Shown here: positions 4,946 to 8,085 of the stretch, in pieces
Layout of the letters: every line of letters starts with the position of its first letter
How positions within the stretch are numbered: position 1 is the stretch's first letter
Source of the DNA: DATAYF01 sp036272735
GTDB taxonomy: Bacteria; Chloroflexota; Ktedonobacteria; Ktedonobacterales; Ktedonobacteraceae
Direction of reading: 5' to 3'
Assembly: GCA_036272735.1 (NCBI GenBank)
Contig: DATAYF010000586.1
Location: forward strand, 1 to 8,085
DNA: 8,085 nt
Notes under the pieces: model-generated
What the model saw: the letters and a program-made list of their open reading frames with translations, nothing else
The model's database searches: none
What the model was told of the DNA's origin: nothing
Position numbers and translations under genes: made by a program

Positions 4946-7900
4946 ATGGGAGAGACACTGAACTTACTTTTTCGGAGGCAAGGTGCCGGTACCTTTGAGT
5001 TACAGGTCAAAGAGAGCTGGTCTGGACGCACCGTTACGGGCAATTTCGTTCCTCCATATACCACCAAACAAGTCAATCTTCTTCTGAAAAAGTTGAATAG
5101 TCTGGATAGTAACGATCAAGAATTACGCGAAGTGGGGCAACGTCTCTTTGCTGCTTTGTGTGGAGAAGGCAATCCTGATGCTAGCGTGTGCGACGTATCC
5201 GTGCGTACTGTGCTACGTGGTGTCATTCAGCGTACATTGAAGCGTCGTGGTACGGTTGCTCTCACCTTCGGCTTCGCGCCGGAATGCGATGAGTTTGTAC
5301 GCTATCCCTGGGAACTCCTGCATAACGGTGATTACTTTCTGCTGGTTTCGGGTATTTTTACGCTTAGCCGTGCTCTACTGCGACCTGATCTCCCTGGCGG
5401 GTGTGAATTACCGGTGCATCCCCCCATGCGTGTCCTTTACATCGGCGCGTCTCCTAGTGATTGTGCACCTCTGGAGATTGAACGAAGTTACCAGGCCCTT
5501 GAGCAAGCTGTTGCTCCTTTGATTGATGCTGGACACGTCTTCCTGGACCGTTTAGAGCCTCCCACTTTTGATCAACTGGTGCGCTATTTTAGCTCCTATG
5601 GTGGCACGAGCATGTTCCGCGAAACCGATACCACCATTCCTTGCTATGTTGTGCATTTTGATGGCCATGGAGCCTTTGGGCGCTTGTGCCCCAACGATGA
5701 ATGTGAGACGGTGAATGGGCCCGATACGCGCAAATGCCTCAATTGCAATACCACGCTAGCTCGCGTCACTCCCCAGACGTACCTGTGCTTTTGTGATGAT
5801 GAAGGTCGCAATCGTTTTATCGATACCCAATCGTTGCGCGAGCTTTTTTTAAGTAGTGATCTGCGGCTGGCTGTCTTCTCGGCTTGCGAAACCGCTGTCG
5901 TCAATGAAGATAAATCGCATGCGCATCGTCGTCGTTCGGCTGTGGATGCTACGTTGGCGACTGCGCTAGTAACGGCCCAGGTGCCAGCGGTTGTGGCGAT
6001 GCCGTTTTCCATGCAGGACGATTTAAGTCCAACCTTTGTCTTTCATTTCTATGAAGCTCTGGCAGATGGTCGGACATTGGAGGAAGCACTTTCGCGTGCT
6101 CGCCAGGCGCTGCTCCCTATGCAACAGAAAAGTTGGTTCGTGCCGGTATTGTACCGTCATGTCTCCGAAGGTTCAGAGAACCCGGTCCCGCTTATTGCCG
6201 GGGAAGAGTCTGCCGAAGAGCATGAGCATCCGCTCTCTTACCTGGGCGTTCCCGCATGCTTTATCGGTCGTACCCAGGAGCTACAGGATCTCGATGAGTT
6301 GTTGACCGCTGCAGCGGGTGGTGAGCAGCTTACGGGTAGTCAGGAACATGTGAAATTGCGTCCGGGCACGCACCATATCGTGCTTACTGGTGCTCCTGGT
6401 ATCGGCAAAAGTGCCCTGGCTTTTGAAACGGTGCGTTGTCATCGAGGGAAGTTTCCGGGTGGCATTCTCGGTATCTCACTTGAGGATGGTAAATCTTTTC
6501 GCGAGGCGTTATCCGAAATTGTTCAGCATTTACACATTCCTATCAAGGCGATGCCTACTGATGTGTTAGAGCTTGCACGCCTGGTTATGGGAACGCTCCG
6601 CTCTCTTGCCAGCCGTGAGCTTCCATGTCTGCTCCTTCTCGATAGTTTTGAAGCAGTGAAAGAGCGCGCCGAGTTGGAGATGTGGTTGCATTTTCTCTGC
6701 TCGCTTCCTCAAGAGGTGATTGTGCTGATGACGTCGCATGCGAATCCCGAAACGATGCTGGTCGTCGGAGGCTTGCATTGCCGCTGGTACGAGTATCATG
6801 TCGGTAAAATGGCCGATGTCGACCTGCTGCGCCTGTTCTCCGAACTGGCTTCTTCCAATGGGTTAGATCAGCAAATTCACCTGAACGAGCCAGAGCAGCA
6901 GGCGATCTTGCGCGAAATCTGCACGTTGTTGGATGGCTACCCGTTAGGTGCTGAATTAATTTTTGGCACGGCTCGCTCGATTGATGGCAAAGTGTACATG
7001 CCCGAAGCTGCCACGCGCTCGCTCGAAGAGATCCGCGACGAATTGCGCAGTATGCCGCTTGCTGGTATTCTGGCCGTGTTAGAGATGGCGTATCAGCGCT
7101 TAACTCCACTTGCGCGTCAATTACTTGCCTACCTGTCAACATTCAAACTGCCGTTCAATCGGGAGCAGATTATGATGTTAATTGCTCCCGATACTTTTAC
7201 TCCTGGAAATGGTGTTCCGAGTTTTGAGGGTGGACATGATCTCAGTTTTATGCGTCCGGCTAACCATATGAGCATGTTCTCTGCGCTTGGTACCGCCCAG
7301 GAGACTATGCCCTCGGAACTTGTCACCAACTGGCGTGCGGCGCGTGACGAATTGGTGCAATCTTCATTTATGCAATTCGATGGACGCATTTATACAATTC
7401 ATCCGCAAGTTCGTCATTTCGCGCTTGCTCACCTGCCTATGCCGGAACTCCATCGCGTACATCGGGTGATCGCGGCGTATTACTCTAATCAGCCACAGCC
7501 AGGTCCTGATGAGTGGTTTATGGCTTTTGAGCACTTAGAAAGCGCTGGTGAGCCTGAGGATTTGCAAGAGGCTGTTCGTGTCGCTGTGCGGGCCTCACGG
7601 GCGCTTGAGGGGCGCGGGTATGTGCTGGATGTGCAGATGATGCTGCGTCGTGCTGGCTGGTTCGCCTCGCACCTGGGTGATACAACAGGCGAAGGGCGCG
7701 TGGAGTGTTGCCTGGGCGTGCTGTTGCGTTTGCAGGGTCAGTATAGCGAAGCCGAAGCGTGCCTCAAAAGGAGTCTGGTGCTCCATCGTCAACAGCATGA
7801 GCCGGAAGATGAAGCCTGGGCGCTGTACGAGTTGGCGAGGCTCGCGCGCGAAGGCGGCAACTTTGCTGACGCTGAAGCCTATGCTCAAGAGTCCGTGGAA

Positions 7901-7981
7901 ATGTTCCACACGGTCGGCCACAGTAGCGGCGAAAACCAGGCGCGAACCGTGCTTGGAGAGGCCAAGAATTTTCAGAGCTAA
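4946..7981 (+). CDS. CHAT protease - STAND NTPase - TPR protein with a zinc-ribbon-like insert
   Basis: This is a 1011-residue, apparently cytosolic protein. The N-terminal region (1-155) contains PWELLH (about 121-126), frequent before CHAT domains. The caspase-like CHAT domain (about 160-410) has the catalytic pair His241 in HFDGHG (237-242) and Cys314 in FSACETA. Between them lies a four-cysteine insert: Cys248-x4-Cys253, ten residues, Cys264-x2-Cys267. A STAND/NB-ARC-like NTPase follows (about 440-700): Walker A GAPGIGKS (482-489), Walker B LLLLD (Asp566), TSH (596-598) where Arg is usual, and GYPL (664-667). Winged-helix-like segments follow to about 850. At least two TPR units (about 917-950 and 956-989) end the chain. 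By analogy with NLR-like conflict proteins, the TPRs may sense a trigger, the NTPase oligomerises and the protease cuts a target; this is inference. The ATG is the only nearby start and its Shine-Dalgarno (AAGAGAG) is distant. The gene appears monocistronic. Confidence 0.9.
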   Translation: MGETLNLLFRRQGAGTFELQVKESWSGRTVTGNFVPPYTTKQVNLLLKKLNSLDSNDQELREVGQRLFAALCGEGNPDASVCDVSVRTVLRGVIQRTLKRRGTVALTFGFAPECDEFVRYPWELLHNGDYFLLVSGIFTLSRALLRPDLPGGCELPVHPPMRVLYIGASPSDCAPLEIERSYQALEQAVAPLIDAGHVFLDRLEPPTFDQLVRYFSSYGGTSMFRETDTTIPCYVVHFDGHGAFGRLCPNDECETVNGPDTRKCLNCNTTLARVTPQTYLCFCDDEGRNRFIDTQSLRELFLSSDLRLAVFSACETAVVNEDKSHAHRRRSAVDATLATALVTAQVPAVVAMPFSMQDDLSPTFVFHFYEALADGRTLEEALSRARQALLPMQQKSWFVPVLYRHVSEGSENPVPLIAGEESAEEHEHPLSYLGVPACFIGRTQELQDLDELLTAAAGGEQLTGSQEHVKLRPGTHHIVLTGAPGIGKSALAFETVRCHRGKFPGGILGISLEDGKSFREALSEIVQHLHIPIKAMPTDVLELARLVMGTLRSLASRELPCLLLLDSFEAVKERAELEMWLHFLCSLPQEVIVLMTSHANPETMLVVGGLHCRWYEYHVGKMADVDLLRLFSELASSNGLDQQIHLNEPEQQAILREICTLLDGYPLGAELIFGTARSIDGKVYMPEAATRSLEEIRDELRSMPLAGILAVLEMAYQRLTPLARQLLAYLSTFKLPFNREQIMMLIAPDTFTPGNGVPSFEGGHDLSFMRPANHMSMFSALGTAQETMPSELVTNWRAARDELVQSSFMQFDGRIYTIHPQVRHFALAHLPMPELHRVHRVIAAYYSNQPQPGPDEWFMAFEHLESAGEPEDLQEAVRVAVRASRALEGRGYVLDVQMMLRRAGWFASHLGDTTGEGRVECCLGVLLRLQGQYSEAEACLKRSLVLHRQQHEPEDEAWALYELARLAREGGNFADAEAYAQESVEMFHTVGHSSGENQARTVLGEAKNFQS

Positions 7982-8085
7982 GGGTTAGAGTTTGCGCACG
8001 GCAGATATAGAGATAGGTATCGTTGGTGTCGCGACACCAACGATACCTATCTCTATATCTGCCGTGCGCAAACTCTAACCCTTAG
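7978..8085. repeat. 108-bp perfect palindrome at the end of the CHAT gene
   Basis: Bases 7978-8031 are the exact reverse complement of 8032-8085: 54-nt arms with no mismatch and no spacer, centred on GTCG|CGAC. The left arm starts inside the last sense codon and includes the TAA stop (7979-7981). The right arm ends exactly at the window edge, so the symmetry may continue outside. In RNA it would fold as a hairpin of about 52 bp with a tetraloop. It occupies the position where a terminator is expected, but no U-tract is visible within the window. An assembly fold-back artefact cannot be excluded. Confidence 0.8.

Noticed and set aside
1593..7981. A kinase-obg-CHAT operon acting as one system
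   Set aside because: Long hairpins and candidate promoters separate each pair, and spacers are 140-200 bp. Shared orientation alone does not support an operon.
7978..8085. Inverted repeat as the end of an insertion sequence
   Set aside because: The arms touch with no intervening element, no transposase frame is present, and no target-site duplication can be seen.

Overview
The window looks like a chromosomal stretch from a monoderm bacterium, most likely a Ktedonobacteria-type member of the Chloroflexota. This is inference. It rests on the style of the Ser/Thr kinase (cytoplasmic kinase, Pro/Ala/Glu-rich linker, one membrane helix, beta-rich outer domain), an Obg protein with the C-terminal OCT domain, a very large CHAT-STAND-TPR protein, and free use of GTG and TTG starts. 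No sequence search was possible.

Layout. (1) At the left edge, on the minus strand, is the first part of a P-loop NTPase gene (complement <1..164) with a clear Walker A motif and a strong ribosome binding site. (2) A divergent intergenic region of about 495 bp (165-659) follows. It holds a minus-strand promoter, a good plus-strand extended -10 promoter, a small hairpin, a marginal 35-codon ORF and an intrinsic terminator just before the next gene. (3) A flavodoxin-like NAD(P)H-dependent FMN reductase gene (660-1190, GTG start) ends in a canonical terminator. (4) A 400-bp intergenic region (1191-1592) carries a cluster of short GGYGTAGA direct repeats bracketed by a second direct repeat. (5) A transmembrane Ser/Thr kinase gene (1593-3293, TTG start) follows. 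(6) obg/obgE/cgtA (3438-4742) is next. (7) A 1011-residue CHAT protease / STAND NTPase / TPR protein (4946-7981) completes the gene set.

All complete genes point the same way, but each pair is separated by 140-400 bp with a hairpin behind the upstream gene and a candidate promoter before the next. They therefore look like four separate transcription units rather than one operon. Functional links between redox enzyme, kinase, Obg and CHAT protein are not shown by the sequence.

The two most unusual things are these. First, the 3' ends of the four complete genes all carry perfect inverted repeats, with uninterrupted or nearly uninterrupted arms of 14, 24, 35 and 54 nt in genome order. The last is a 108-bp palindrome without spacer that includes the stop codon of the CHAT gene. 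The four stems are unrelated in sequence, and the three longest lack a proper U-tract. Second, the CHAT protein is a one-chain NLR-like architecture whose protease domain appears to carry a four-cysteine zinc-ribbon-like insert between the catalytic His and Cys. It is a plausible immune or stress sensor-effector, but its trigger and substrate are unknown.
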